Shown here in pieces: positions 38,856-47,995 of a stretch of DNA of 64,000 nucleotides. This DNA comes from Fuscovulum blasticum DSM 2131. Lineage in GTDB: Bacteria; Pseudomonadota; Alphaproteobacteria; Rhodobacterales; Rhodobacteraceae. The stretch spans positions 62,001 to 126,000 of the forward strand of contig NZ_PZKE01000006.1 in the NCBI RefSeq assembly GCF_003034965.1. Reading direction: 5' to 3'. Within the stretch, counting starts at the first letter, position 1. Every line of letters begins with the position of its first letter. The notes under the pieces were generated by a model. It was not told where the DNA came from and made no database searches. It saw nothing but the letters and a program-made list of their open reading frames with translations. Made by a program: the position numbers and the translations under genes.

Positions 38856-40466
38856 TCAGACCATCATTTCCTTGGTCGCCGTCAGCCGCACCCCGGGGTA
38901 ATCGCGCAGCACGCGGTCGATGTCCCATTGCAGGCGGGTCAGAAACACCAGATCGCCGTCGCTGTCGGTGGCGATGTGCTGCTTGTTGACGTTGACCAGT
39001 TTCTCGATTTCCGCCTTGTCGCCGGAAATCCAGCGCGCGGAGGTGAAGTTCGACCCTTCAAAACGGACGGGCAGGGCGTATTCCTGTTCGATCCGGCTGG
39101 CCAGCACCTCGAACTGCAGGGCGCCGACGACGCCGACGATATAGCCAGAGCTGATCATCGGCTTGAACACCTTGGCCGCGCCTTCCTCGGCGAACTGGGT
39201 CAGGGCCTTTTCCAGATGCTTGGCCTTCATCGGGTCCAGCGCGCGGATGGATTGCAGCAGTTCCGGCGCAAAGCTGGGGATGCCGGTGAAGCGCAGCGCC
39301 TCGCCTTCGGTCAGCGCATCGCCGATGCGCAACTGGCCATGGTTCGGGATGCCGATGATGTCGCCGGCCCAGGCCTCTTCCGCCAGTTCGCGGTCGGCGG
39401 CCAGAAAGAGGACAGGGTTCGACACCGCCATCGGCTTTTTCGACCGGACATGAAACAGCTTCATTCCGCGTTCGAAATGGCCCGAGGCAAGGCGGACGAA
39501 GGCCACCCGGTCGCGGTGCTTGGGGTCCATGTTGGCCTGCACCTTGAAGACGAAGCCGGTGACCGGGCCTTCCTCGGCGCTGATCTGGCGTTCGGCGGCC
39601 TTTTGCGGCTGCGGCTCGGGGCCGTATTCGCCGATGCCGTCCATCAGTTCCTTGACGCCGAAGCTGTTGATGGCGCTGCCGAACCAGATTGGCGTCATGG
39701 CGCCGTGCAGGAACTGCTCGCGGTCAAAGGCGGGCAGCAGTTCGCGGGCCATTTCCAGATCTTCGCGCAGCTTGGCCAGCAGGTCGGCGGGGACGTGATC
39801 CGACAGTTTCGGGTCGTCCAGTCCGGTGATCTGGATCGATTCCGCCACCTTGTTGCGGTCGGCGCGGTCCATGATTTCCAGCCGGTCATGCAGGATGTCA
39901 TAAGCCCCGATGAAATCGCGGCCTTGACCGATGGGCCAGGAGGCCGGCGTCACGTCGATGGCAAGGTTTTCCTGAATCTCGTCGATGATCTCGAAAACGT
40001 CGCGGCTTTCGCGGTCCATCTTGTTGCAGAAGGTCAGGATCGGCAGGTCGCGCAGGCGGCAGACCTCGAACAGCTTGCGGGTCTGGGATTCCACGCCCTT
40101 GGCGCCGTCAATCACCATGACCGCCGCGTCCACCGCCGTCAGCGTGCGGTAGGTGTCTTCGGAAAAGTCGCTGTGACCGGGGGTGTCCACCAGATTGAAG
40201 CGGAACTGGCGGAAATCGAAGCTCATGGCCGAGGCCGAGACCGAGATGCCACGTTCCTGTTCCATCTTCATGAAGTCAGACCGGGTGCGCCGGGCGTCGC
40301 CCTTGGCGCGGACTTGGCCGGCCATCTGGATGGCGCCGCCGAACAGCAGGAACTTTTCGGTCAGCGTGGTCTTGCCGGCGTCGGGGTGCGAGATGATCGC
40401 AAAGGTCCGGCGGCGGGCGATTTCGGGCGGAAGGGGGGCGGCATTGCTGGGCATGGCGCGGCTCAT
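38856..40466 (-). CDS. prfC: Peptide chain release factor 3
   Basis: A translational GTPase that recycles RF1 and RF2 from the ribosome after termination. The 536-residue protein has the G1 motif SHPDAGKTTLTEK, the G2 region ERGISVSASAM, G3 DTPGHSD, and G4 NKMD, followed by domains II and III of the RF3 type. Length matches. An ATG four codons in (40454) is an alternative start. It diverges from mntH; the 144-base gap between them holds the Mur-like operator close to mntH. Confidence 0.96.
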   Translation of the reverse strand: MSRAMPSNAAPLPPEIARRRTFAIISHPDAGKTTLTEKFLLFGGAIQMAGQVRAKGDARRTRSDFMKMEQERGISVSASAMSFDFRQFRFNLVDTPGHSDFSEDTYRTLTAVDAAVMVIDGAKGVESQTRKLFEVCRLRDLPILTFCNKMDRESRDVFEIIDEIQENLAIDVTPASWPIGQGRDFIGAYDILHDRLEIMDRADRNKVAESIQITGLDDPKLSDHVPADLLAKLREDLEMARELLPAFDREQFLHGAMTPIWFGSAINSFGVKELMDGIGEYGPEPQPQKAAERQISAEEGPVTGFVFKVQANMDPKHRDRVAFVRLASGHFERGMKLFHVRSKKPMAVSNPVLFLAADRELAEEAWAGDIIGIPNHGQLRIGDALTEGEALRFTGIPSFAPELLQSIRALDPMKAKHLEKALTQFAEEGAAKVFKPMISSGYIVGVVGALQFEVLASRIEQEYALPVRFEGSNFTSARWISGDKAEIEKLVNVNKQHIATDSDGDLVFLTRLQWDIDRVLRDYPGVRLTATKEMMV

Positions 40467-40583
40467 ATCCCAAAGCGGGCCTTCCGTCCACGGGGGGGAT
40501 TTGGCCTGAGTTTTCGGCCCCGTTCGCGTCCCACGGCGGCCCGCAATCAGGCTTGACCGGGGACGGGGGCAGGTCTATTGCTA

Positions 40584-40600
40584 ATGCAAATCATTTGCAT
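40584..40600. promoter_or_regulatory. Mur-type manganese operator in front of mntH
   Basis: The perfect palindrome ATGCAAATCATTTGCAT (8-bp arms around one C) ends ten bases before the mntH ATG. It matches the Mur box described for manganese-responsive Fur-family repressors in alphaproteobacteria (TGCAAAT-n-ATTTGCA type). Binding here would cover the ribosome-binding region or transcription start and shut mntH off when manganese is plentiful. No -10/-35 pair is clear, and the box itself replaces a good Shine-Dalgarno. Confidence 0.85.
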
Positions 40601-40610
40601 CTAGGCCGTC

Positions 40611-41945
40611 ATGTCCAATCCCGAAGCTCCGCCTGCCTGGCGCCAGGAGCGCACCGCGCCCTCGCTCTCCGAAGTGTTCGGCTCGATCGTCGTGCCCAGG
40701 GGCACATCGCGGTTGCGGCGGTTCATGGCCTTTGTCGGGCCGGGCTACCTTGTTGCGGTGGGGTACATGGACCCCGGCAACTGGGCCACCTCGCTGGCAG
40801 GGGGGGCGAAGTTCGGCTACGCGCTGCTGTCGGTTGCGCTTTTGTCGAACATCATGGCGATCCTGCTGCAATCCCTGTGCGCGCGGCTGGCCATCGGATC
40901 GGGCCGCGATCTGGCGCAGGCCTGCCGCGATGCCTATCCGCGCTGGATTTCGGTGCCGTTGTGGCTGTTTGCCGAGGCGGCGATCATCGCCACCGATCTG
41001 GCCGAGGTTATCGGCACCGCCATCGGCCTGAACCTGCTGTTCGGTATTCCGCTGGAGATCGGCATCTTCCTGACGGCAGGCGATGTGTTCCTGATCCTGT
41101 GGTTGCAGAACCGTGGTTTCCGCAAGGTCGAGGCGGTGGTGATTGCCCTGCTGGGCGTGATCGCGGCCTGTTTCCTGGTGCAGATCGCCATGGCCGACCC
41201 GGACTGGAACGCGGTGATCCGGGGCTTTGCCCCTTCGGTCGAGATCCTGCGCAACCCCGACATGCTGTATATCGCGCTTGGCATCATCGGCGCCACGGTG
41301 ATGCCGCATAACCTGTATCTTCATTCCGGCATCGTGCAGACCCGTGCCTGGGGCGCCGACCCGGCCAGCCGGCACGAGGCGCTGCGCCATGCGACATGGG
41401 ACAGCACCATCGCGCTGATGCTGGCGCTGTTGATCAATGCCTCGATCCTGATCCTGGCCGCCGCAACCTTCCATGCCAGCGGCAACCACGAGATTGTCGA
41501 GATCGACCAGGCCCATGCGCTGTTGTCGCCGCTGTTGGGCGGATCGCTGGCCCCGACGCTGTTCGGGGTGGCGCTGCTGGCCTGCGGGCTGAACGCCACG
41601 GTGACGGCCACCATGGCCGGGCAGATCGTGATGGAGGGGTTCATCGTCTTCCGCATCAGCCCGGCGCTGCGGCGGCTGATCACCCGGTCGGTGGCCATCG
41701 TGCCGGCGCTGGTGGTGATCCTGATCTGGGGCGCCAGCGAGACGGGCAAGCTGCTGATCCTGAGCCAGGTCGTTCTCAGCTTCCAGTTGCCCTTTGCCAT
41801 CGTGCCGTTGGTGATGTTCACCGCCAGCAAGGCCAAGATGGGCGACATGGTGGCGCCGCGCTGGCTGACTGCGGTTGCGGCGCTGATCGCGGTGACGATC
41901 ATCGGCCTGAACCTGCATCTGCTGGGATCGTTGCTGATCGGCTAG
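40611..41945 (+). CDS. mntH: Manganese transporter MntH (Nramp family)
   Basis: A proton-coupled divalent metal importer of the inner membrane. The 444-residue, eleven-helix protein carries both Nramp metal-site motifs: [12 protein letters not shown] in helix 1 (near residue 55) and MPHNLYLHS in helix 6 (near residue 230). Length and motifs are typical of bacterial MntH. Its Mur-type operator ends ten bases upstream of the ATG, which supports manganese as substrate and manganese repression. No mntR or mur gene is in the window. A 7-bp hairpin follows at 41959. Confidence 0.95.
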   Translation: MSNPEAPPAWRQERTAPSLSEVFGSIVVPRGTSRLRRFMAFVGPGYLVAVGYMDPGNWATSLAGGAKFGYALLSVALLSNIMAILLQSLCARLAIGSGRDLAQACRDAYPRWISVPLWLFAEAAIIATDLAEVIGTAIGLNLLFGIPLEIGIFLTAGDVFLILWLQNRGFRKVEAVVIALLGVIAACFLVQIAMADPDWNAVIRGFAPSVEILRNPDMLYIALGIIGATVMPHNLYLHSGIVQTRAWGADPASRHEALRHATWDSTIALMLALLINASILILAAATFHASGNHEIVEIDQAHALLSPLLGGSLAPTLFGVALLACGLNATVTATMAGQIVMEGFIVFRISPALRRLITRSVAIVPALVVILIWGASETGKLLILSQVVLSFQLPFAIVPLVMFTASKAKMGDMVAPRWLTAVAALIAVTIIGLNLHLLGSLLIG

Positions 41946-41958
41946 GGGGCGTCAGCAG

Positions 41959-41975
41959 GGGGCGGGTGCCGCCCC
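41959..41975. terminator. Hairpin between mntH and the convergent Hint protein
   Basis: 7-bp stem GGGGCGG / CCGCCCC with a GTG loop, lying directly between the two convergent stop codons (41945 and 41976). No T-run. Confidence 0.45.
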
Positions 41976-43118
41976 TCAGCTTGCGGCCGAATTCCCGTCC
42001 CGGTCATCGGGGGGCGTCATGGGCGCGGGCCGGGGATTTCCCGCAACCGTCTTGTCCAGCCCCATCAACGGGGCCGCTGCCGCCGGGTCGCGGCGCTGGC
42101 GCGGCTTGCGGAACAGGGTGGCGGGGCCAATCGCTTCCAGAAACTGCCGGCCCGCTTCGGTGCCGAACCGCTGCACATGGGCCAGTTCCGGGAACTGCCG
42201 GCGCACCTCTTGCGCAACGGCGGGGGGCAGGCGGCTGACGGTGGCGTCATTCACCATCAGGCTTTCAGCGGGAATCCCCTCGGCGTAAATGATCTCGTGC
42301 CGGTCGAAGATCAGGCTGAACCAGTCGACAAAGCCGCCGTCGCGGATGAAGACGGTTTCCTGATCAACCAGGTCACGGGCCTGCACCAGAAGTTCCGACA
42401 TCGGAATCCCCGGCAACCGGCGGCGCTGATAAAGGAACATCCTGTGCTGCTGGCTGACGACCAGCGCCCCGGAATTGCCCAGAACGCCCTGGGGAATGAT
42501 CACCGGCGCAAAGACGCCGGTGGCGCGCAGCGTGGCCCGCCCGACATAGCGCAGGGGTTGGGGGCCGTGGTCGCGCGTCAGGATCATGGCGCCGGGCCGC
42601 AGCTTTTCAACCGCGACCTGATGGCCGTTGGCCAGGGTGATGCGGGTTCCGCGGCCGAAGGACAGCGCCATCACATCGGCAAGCCGGGTCTGTTCGGGCG
42701 CGGTTTCGACCTTGATCAGCGTATAATCGGTTTGCGCGATGACGGGCGACAGCGGCAGGGCATAAAGCCCGCCGGACACGGACAGCAGAAGAAGTTCGGT
42801 CCGGTCGCCATCGGGGGACATCATCGTATAGCTGGCCAGCAGGCGGACCGTGTCACCGCGGGTGCCGACCGACGATCCGTCGGCAACCTGCACCTCTTCG
42901 CCGGGCTGCGGCGAGGTGATGCGCAGAAGCAGCGGGCGGGCCATGTCGTCCAGCGCGTAGATGTCGCCCGTCAGAACTTCATCCGGCAAGCCAAGCGCAT
43001 CGCCACCATTCACCCCGGATGACACGAAAAGATCATCCGCAGCAAAGATCTGGCAGGCCTGGCCTGGAAGGGGAAGACTGTGATCGGATGTCATGTCACT
43101 GCTGCACTTGGTAATCAT
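41976..43118 (-). CDS. Hint-domain protein with the catalytic Cys replaced
   Basis: A 380-residue protein (372 if it starts at the ATG 43094). The first 150 residues are a beta-rich region of unknown type. A Hedgehog/intein-type (Hint_2) domain follows at about residues 150-335, recognised by the pattern GTRITLANGHQVAVEKLRPGAMILTRDHGPQPLRYVG, SQQHR and FDRHEIIYAEG. In active members the block opens with a Cys (ACFTPGT); here that position is Ser153 (ALSFGRGT). The His of SQQHR is kept. Loss of the Cys should prevent the first acyl shift, so it is probably not self-cleaving in the usual way. A Pro/Asp-rich tail ends the protein. Its role is unknown. Confidence 0.85.
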   Translation of the reverse strand: MITKCSSDMTSDHSLPLPGQACQIFAADDLFVSSGVNGGDALGLPDEVLTGDIYALDDMARPLLLRITSPQPGEEVQVADGSSVGTRGDTVRLLASYTMMSPDGDRTELLLLSVSGGLYALPLSPVIAQTDYTLIKVETAPEQTRLADVMALSFGRGTRITLANGHQVAVEKLRPGAMILTRDHGPQPLRYVGRATLRATGVFAPVIIPQGVLGNSGALVVSQQHRMFLYQRRRLPGIPMSELLVQARDLVDQETVFIRDGGFVDWFSLIFDRHEIIYAEGIPAESLMVNDATVSRLPPAVAQEVRRQFPELAHVQRFGTEAGRQFLEAIGPATLFRKPRQRRDPAAAAPLMGLDKTVAGNPRPAPMTPPDDRDGNSAAS

Positions 43119-43278
43119 GTCTTATCGTCAGTTGTAGCACGAAGGTCTATCCGATGCTTGCGAACCCGGACAAGATATCGGCTAGATGCGGCCAGACTGT
43201 GGACGGGGGAAGGCAATTCCGGCCACATTGGTAACTTGCGCGCGAAGTTGCCGGGCGAAATACATGCAGGAGGTGAAG

Positions 43279-44058
43279 ATGGATCTCGGGATCAACGGAC
43301 GGAAGGGAATCGTCTGTGCGGCGTCCAGGGGCCTGGGGCGCGGCTGCGCCGAGGCGCTGGCGGTGGCGGGGGTTGATCTGGTGATCTGTGCCCGCGGCCC
43401 CGAGGCGCTGGAGGCGACAGCGGCCGATCTGCGCGCGGCCGGGGTTTCGGTCACCGCCGTGGCGGCCGACATCACCACGGAAGCCGGGCGCGCGGCGGTG
43501 CTGGCGGCAGCCGGGCCGCAGGTGGACATTCTGGTCACCAATGCCGGTGGCCCGCCGCCGGGAATGTGGTCGGACTGGGATCGCGAGGATTTCATCAAGG
43601 CGCTGGATGCCAACATGCTGACGCCGATCGCGCTGATGCAGGCGGTGCTGCCGGGCATGATGGCGCGCGGCTGGGGGCGGGTGGTCAATATCACCTCGGT
43701 CTCGGTCAAGGCGCCGGTCGGGGTGCTGGGGCTGTCAAACTCGGCGCGGGCCGGGCTGACCGGCTTTGTCGCCGGAACGGCGCGGCAGGTGGCGGGCAAG
43801 GGTGTGACGATCAACAACCTTCTGCCCGGCATCCATGCGACCGACCGCGCGGTGGCGCTGGATCAGGGCGTGGTCAAGGCCAAGGGCATCAGTTACGAGG
43901 CCGCACAGGCCGAACGTATGGCGACCATTCCCGCCGGGCGCTACGGCACGCCCGAGGAATTCGGGGCGGCCTGTGCCTTCCTGTGTTCGCAACATGCCGG
44001 TTTCATCGTGGGGCAGAACATCCTGCTGGACGGCGGCGCGACCAACCTGTCGATGTAG
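43279..44058 (+). CDS. Short-chain dehydrogenase/reductase-like protein lacking the YxxxK motif
   Basis: A 259-residue Rossmann-fold SDR. The cofactor loop is A15-S-R-G18-L-G20-R-G22 and NAGG is at residues 88-91. Ser140 (NITSVS) stands where the catalytic Ser is expected, but the YxxxK segment reads S153-N-S-A-R157, so both Tyr and Lys are replaced. A conserved SDR subgroup carries LSNSARAGL-type sequence here, so this is probably a family trait. Oxidoreductase activity is therefore doubtful. AGGAGGT precedes the ATG, a near-perfect ribosome site. The ABC ATPase gene follows after 64 bases. Confidence 0.88.
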   Translation: MDLGINGRKGIVCAASRGLGRGCAEALAVAGVDLVICARGPEALEATAADLRAAGVSVTAVAADITTEAGRAAVLAAAGPQVDILVTNAGGPPPGMWSDWDREDFIKALDANMLTPIALMQAVLPGMMARGWGRVVNITSVSVKAPVGVLGLSNSARAGLTGFVAGTARQVAGKGVTINNLLPGIHATDRAVALDQGVVKAKGISYEAAQAERMATIPAGRYGTPEEFGAACAFLCSQHAGFIVGQNILLDGGATNLSM

Positions 44059-44122
44059 CGCCGGGTTGCGGGGGCGCGGCGCGGCTGCTATCCGCGTTCC
44101 TGACTGTTTCAGGAAGGAAATC

Positions 44123-45217
44123 ATGCCCGACGCCCGCGCCCCCCGTCTTGAGGTTCAGGGCCTGACCCGCGCCTTCGGCGGGCGCCCGGTGGTGGATGGC
44201 GTCAGTTTCAGTGTGGCGCCGGGGCAGGTCACCTGCCTGCTGGGCCCGTCTGGCTGTGGGAAATCCACCACGCTGCGGATGATTGCCGGGGTCGAGCGGC
44301 TGGAGGCGGGCACCGTCCGCATCGACGGCGTGGCGATGGCCGGCCCGGGGCTGCACCTGCCGCCCGAGAAGCGCGGCGTCGGGTTGATGTTCCAGGACTT
44401 CGCGCTGTTCCCGCATCTGACGGTGGCGGGCAACGTGGCCTTCGGCCTGGGCGGCGACAAGGCCGCCCGCGCGCGACGTGTGGATGAATTGCTGGAGCGG
44501 GTGAACCTGACCGGCTTCGGCCCCAAGCATCCGCACCAGTTGTCGGGCGGCGAACAGCAGCGCGTGGCGCTGGCCCGGGCGTTGGCCCCGCGGCCCGGCG
44601 TGATGCTGATGGATGAACCGTTCTCGGGCCTGGACAACCGGCTGCGCGACGGCATCCGCGATGTGACGCTGGACATCCTCAAGGAAGAAGGCGCCGGCGT
44701 GGTGCTGGTCACGCATGAGCCGGACGAGGCGATGCGGATGGCCGATGAAATCGCGCTGATGCGGGGCGGGCGCATCGTGCAGAAGGGCGCGCCCTACAAC
44801 GTCTATAACGCGCCGGTGGACAAGGCGGCGGCGGCTTTCTTCAGCGATGTCAACGTGATCCGTGGCATGTCCCGGGGCGCGCTGACCGAAACCGCCTTCG
44901 GCGCCTTCCTGACGCCGGGCCATGCGGATGGCGCGGCGGTGGAAATCGTGATCCGGCCGCAGCACCTGAAGATCGACTTTGACCGCGGCGGGCGCGGGCC
45001 GCTGCCCACCCCTCAGGACGGCATGGCCGCCCGGGGCGAGGTGGTGCGGGCGCGCTATCTGGGCCGCGAAAGCCTGGTCGAGTTCCGCATGGATTTTGAC
45101 GGATCACGGCTGACGGCCAGCGTGCCGGGCGTGTTCCTGCCGGGGCCGGGCACCGCGTTCTGGCTGATGATCCGCCGCGACAAGTGCTTTGTCTTCGGCG
45201 CGGGCAAGCCGGCTTAG
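44123..45217 (+). CDS. ABC transporter ATP-binding protein (FbpC-like), orphan
   Basis: A 364-residue ATPase of the CUT/iron(III) import type. Seen: Walker A GPSGCGKST (residues 41-49), Q-loop in MFQDFALFPHLTV, signature LSGGEQQRVALARAL near residue 137, Walker B MLMDEPFSGLD, and a C-terminal TOBE-like domain of about 110 residues. It most resembles FbpC-type iron transport ATPases, but no permease or binding protein gene is adjacent, so it must work with partners elsewhere. Its stop (45215-45217) overlaps the convergent eda stop by four bases. Confidence 0.9.
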   Translation: MPDARAPRLEVQGLTRAFGGRPVVDGVSFSVAPGQVTCLLGPSGCGKSTTLRMIAGVERLEAGTVRIDGVAMAGPGLHLPPEKRGVGLMFQDFALFPHLTVAGNVAFGLGGDKAARARRVDELLERVNLTGFGPKHPHQLSGGEQQRVALARALAPRPGVMLMDEPFSGLDNRLRDGIRDVTLDILKEEGAGVVLVTHEPDEAMRMADEIALMRGGRIVQKGAPYNVYNAPVDKAAAAFFSDVNVIRGMSRGALTETAFGAFLTPGHADGAAVEIVIRPQHLKIDFDRGGRGPLPTPQDGMAARGEVVRARYLGRESLVEFRMDFDGSRLTASVPGVFLPGPGTAFWLMIRRDKCFVFGAGKPA

Positions 45218-45858
45218 CCGCGCGGCAGGGCGGCGGCTTCGGCGGCCAGACGGGTGACTTCGGCCCAGTTGCCGGCGGCCAGCGCCTCTTTCGGGGCGAC
45301 CCAGCTTCCGCCGACACAGGCGATGGTCTTCAGCGCCAGATAATCGCGGGCGTTCTTCAGCGAGATGCCGCCCGTGGGGCAGAACCGCACCTGCGGGATC
45401 GGCGCGCCGATCGACTTGAGGAAGGCCGCGCCGCCGGATTGTTCGGCGGGAAAGAACTTCTGCACCGTATAGCCGCGTTCCAGCAGCGCCATGATTTCCG
45501 AGGCGGTAACCGCGCCGGGCAGCAGCGGCAGCCCTTCATCCTCGCAGGCGGCGATCAGCCGGTCGGTGGCGCCGGGAGAGACGCCGAACCGCGCGCCAGC
45601 CGCCTTGGCCGCGCGCACATCGGCGGGGGTCAGCAGGGTGCCCGCGCCGACCACGCCGCCCGGCACCTGCGCCATGGCGCGGATCGCGTCCAGCGCGGCG
45701 GGGGTGCGTAGGGTTACCTCAAGCGCGGGCAGGCCGCCTGCGACCAAGGCTTCGGCCAGCGGGCGGGCCTGGGCGGCATCGTCGATCACCAGCACCGGCA
45801 CCACGGGGGCAAGCGCACAGATTTCGGCGGCTTTCTGCGATTGTTCGGCAGGGGTCAT
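45214..45858 (-). CDS. eda: KDPG aldolase (2-dehydro-3-deoxy-phosphogluconate aldolase)
   Basis: Cleaves KDPG to pyruvate and glyceraldehyde-3-phosphate, the last step of the Entner-Doudoroff pathway. The 214-residue TIM-barrel class I aldolase has EVTLRTPAAL near residue 45, the Schiff-base Lys in VQKFFPAE near 133, and FCPTGGI near 157. The ATG at 45858 follows CAGGAGACGACG. It is the second gene after edd, separated by 134 bases that contain a long inverted repeat. Its 3' end overlaps the convergent ABC gene. Confidence 0.95.
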   Translation of the reverse strand: MTPAEQSQKAAEICALAPVVPVLVIDDAAQARPLAEALVAGGLPALEVTLRTPAALDAIRAMAQVPGGVVGAGTLLTPADVRAAKAAGARFGVSPGATDRLIAACEDEGLPLLPGAVTASEIMALLERGYTVQKFFPAEQSGGAAFLKSIGAPIPQVRFCPTGGISLKNARDYLALKTIACVGGSWVAPKEALAAGNWAEVTRLAAEAAALPRG

Positions 45859-45903
45859 CGTCGTCTCCTGTCCCCGGACGGCGGGGTGGTTGAAAGGGCG
45901 GGT

Positions 45904-45977
45904 GCCTCCGGCGGGGGTATTTTGTCCAAGATGAAGCTGCGGGATTTCATCCTGGTACAACGCCCCCCGCCGGAGGC
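45904..45977 (-). repeat. Long inverted repeat in the edd-eda gap
   Basis: GCCTCCGGCGGGGG (45904-45917) is repeated in inverted form as CCCCCGCCGGAGGC (45964-45977), a perfect 14-bp stem. The 46-base loop holds a second inverted pair, GATGAA / TTCATC (45931-45936 and 45947-45952). The loop also includes the TATTT...AGATGAA motif shared with 4295-4323. On the minus-strand transcript this makes a stable structure between the edd stop (45993) and the eda start (45858). Confidence 0.6.
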
Positions 45978-45992
45978 GAAGGCGGGGGGGGC

Positions 45993-47798
45993 CTAGACGA
46001 CCACCGAGGCGCCGGTTTCGGCCGGGCCGACAGTGCGGCGGAAGGCTTCGAACAGCTCGCGCCCGATGCCATGGGCATTGGCGGAAAGGTCGGCGGTGAC
46101 GGGTGCGCGGCTGTCGAAGCCGGGTTCAAGGCAGGTCAGCGTGCCGGTTGTTGCGTCAAGCCGCACCCGGTCACCGTCGCGCAGCCGGGCCAGCGGGCCG
46201 CCGGCGGCGGCTTCGGGCGAGACGTGGATCGCGGCGGGCACCTTGCCGCTGGCACCCGACATCCGGCCGTCTGTCACAAGCGCCACGCGCAGGCCACGGT
46301 CCTGCAAGACGCTGAGCGTCGGGGTCAGCGAATGCAGTTCGGGCATCCCATTGGCCTGCGGTCCCTGGAAGCGAACCACGACCACGGTGTCGGAGGTGAA
46401 TTCCCCGGCCTTGAAGGCGGCCTTTACCGCCTCCTGGCTGTGGAAGACGCGGGCGGGGGCCTCGATGATGTGACGCTCGGGCGCGACGGCCGAAACCTTG
46501 ATCACGCCGCGGCCAAGGTTGCCGGACAGTTGCGTCAGCCCGCCGGTGGGCTGGAACGGATCGGAGGCGGGGCGCAGGATCTTGTCGTTCAGCGTGGTGG
46601 CGGGGCCGTCGGACCAGCCCAGCCGGCCCCCGGTCAGTTTCGGTTCCTGCCGGTAGGCTGCAAGGCCGTCGCCGGCCACGGTCTTGGCATCGGGGTGCAG
46701 CAGGCCCGCATCCAGAAGCTGCCCGATCAGGAAGGGCAGGCCGCCCGCCGCATGGAAATGGTTCACGTCGGCCAGCCCGTTCGGATAGACCTTGGCCATC
46801 AGCGGCACGGCTTGCGACAGGTCGTCGAAATCCTGCAGGTCCAGCAGCACGCCCGAGGCGCGGGCCATGGCGGGCAGGTGAAGGACAAGGTTGGTCGAGC
46901 CGCCCGTCGCCATCAGCCCGACAATGCCGTTGACATAGGCGCGTTCGTCCAGAATCTCGCCCACCGGGCGGAAGTCGTTGCCAAGCGCGGTAATCTCGGT
47001 GGCGCGGGTCACCGCAGCCTCGGTCAGCGCATCGCGCAAGGGGGTGCCGGGGTTCACGAAGCTGGCGCCAGGCAGGTGCAGGCCCATCACCTCCATCAGC
47101 ATCTGGTTGGTGTTGGCGGTGCCGTAGAAGGTGCAGGTGCCGGGGCCATGGTAGCTGGCCATTTCCGCCGCCATCAGCTCGGCCCGCGTGGCCTTGCCTT
47201 CGGCAAAGGCGTTGCGGACGCGGGATTTTTCATCGTTCGGAATCCCGCTGGTCATCGGGCCGGCGGGGACAAAGACGCTGGGGATATGGCCGAAGGTGGC
47301 GGCGGCCATGATCAGGCCGGGCACGATCTTGTCACAGACGCCAAGGAAGAGGGCGGCGTCGAAACAGTTGTGCGACAGGGCCACGCCGGCGGAAAGCGCG
47401 ATCACATCGCGCGAGAAGAGCGACAGTTCCATGCCAGGCTGCCCCTGGGTCACACCATCGCACATGGCGGGCACGCCGCCCGCCACCTGGGCGGTGGCCC
47501 CGGCGCGGCGCGCGGTGGCGCGGATGCGGTCGGGGTAGGTCTCGAACGGCTGGTGGGCCGAGAGCATGTCGTTATAGGCGGTGACGATGCCGATGTTCGG
47601 GGCGCGGGTTTCCGACAGGGCGGGTTTGTCGGCGGCCATCGCGGCATAGGCATGGGCCTGGTTGCCGCAGCTCAGATGCGCGCGGGCGGGGCCTTGGGCA
47701 ACGGCGGCGGCAACCCGGGACAGATAGGTGCCGCGGCTGGCTTCGGACCGGGCGCGGATACGGTCGGTGACGCGGGCGATGGTGGGATGCAGCGGCAT
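45993..47798 (-). CDS. edd: Phosphogluconate dehydratase
   Basis: Dehydrates 6-phosphogluconate to KDPG in the Entner-Doudoroff pathway. The 601-residue ILVD/EDD-family protein has Fe-S cysteines in [18 protein letters not shown] and [17 protein letters not shown], and the family motifs [20 protein letters not shown] near the C-terminus. Length is typical. A LacI-type palindrome lies 48-59 bases upstream of the ATG, so sugar-acid induction is likely. eda follows in the same direction. Confidence 0.96.
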   Translation of the reverse strand: MPLHPTIARVTDRIRARSEASRGTYLSRVAAAVAQGPARAHLSCGNQAHAYAAMAADKPALSETRAPNIGIVTAYNDMLSAHQPFETYPDRIRATARRAGATAQVAGGVPAMCDGVTQGQPGMELSLFSRDVIALSAGVALSHNCFDAALFLGVCDKIVPGLIMAAATFGHIPSVFVPAGPMTSGIPNDEKSRVRNAFAEGKATRAELMAAEMASYHGPGTCTFYGTANTNQMLMEVMGLHLPGASFVNPGTPLRDALTEAAVTRATEITALGNDFRPVGEILDERAYVNGIVGLMATGGSTNLVLHLPAMARASGVLLDLQDFDDLSQAVPLMAKVYPNGLADVNHFHAAGGLPFLIGQLLDAGLLHPDAKTVAGDGLAAYRQEPKLTGGRLGWSDGPATTLNDKILRPASDPFQPTGGLTQLSGNLGRGVIKVSAVAPERHIIEAPARVFHSQEAVKAAFKAGEFTSDTVVVVRFQGPQANGMPELHSLTPTLSVLQDRGLRVALVTDGRMSGASGKVPAAIHVSPEAAAGGPLARLRDGDRVRLDATTGTLTCLEPGFDSRAPVTADLSANAHGIGRELFEAFRRTVGPAETGASVVV

Positions 47799-47845
47799 GG
47801 CCTGCCTTTCGGTCGATGGGTGTCAGGTGGGTTTTAGCAGGTAGC

Positions 47846-47857
47846 GTTAGCGCTAAC
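47846..47857. promoter_or_regulatory. LacI/GalR-type operator upstream of edd
   Basis: The perfect palindrome GTTAGCGCTAAC with a central CG step is the hallmark of LacI-family binding sites. It lies 48 bases upstream of the edd start and 139 bases from the divergent methyltransferase gene. A gluconate- or KDPG-responsive repressor is likely, but none is encoded in the window. Confidence 0.7.
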
Positions 47858-47995
47858 AATACCCCTGCGACATCACGGGCTGCCAGGGTGGGGCGGCGGC
47901 CTTGGGGAAGGATAGACCTTCCGCGCGCGCTTTGCAGCCCCCGCATCGCTGCGCTGCGTCTTTTCGCCCGCGCCGCTTCGCGCTAAGGGGGGCGG

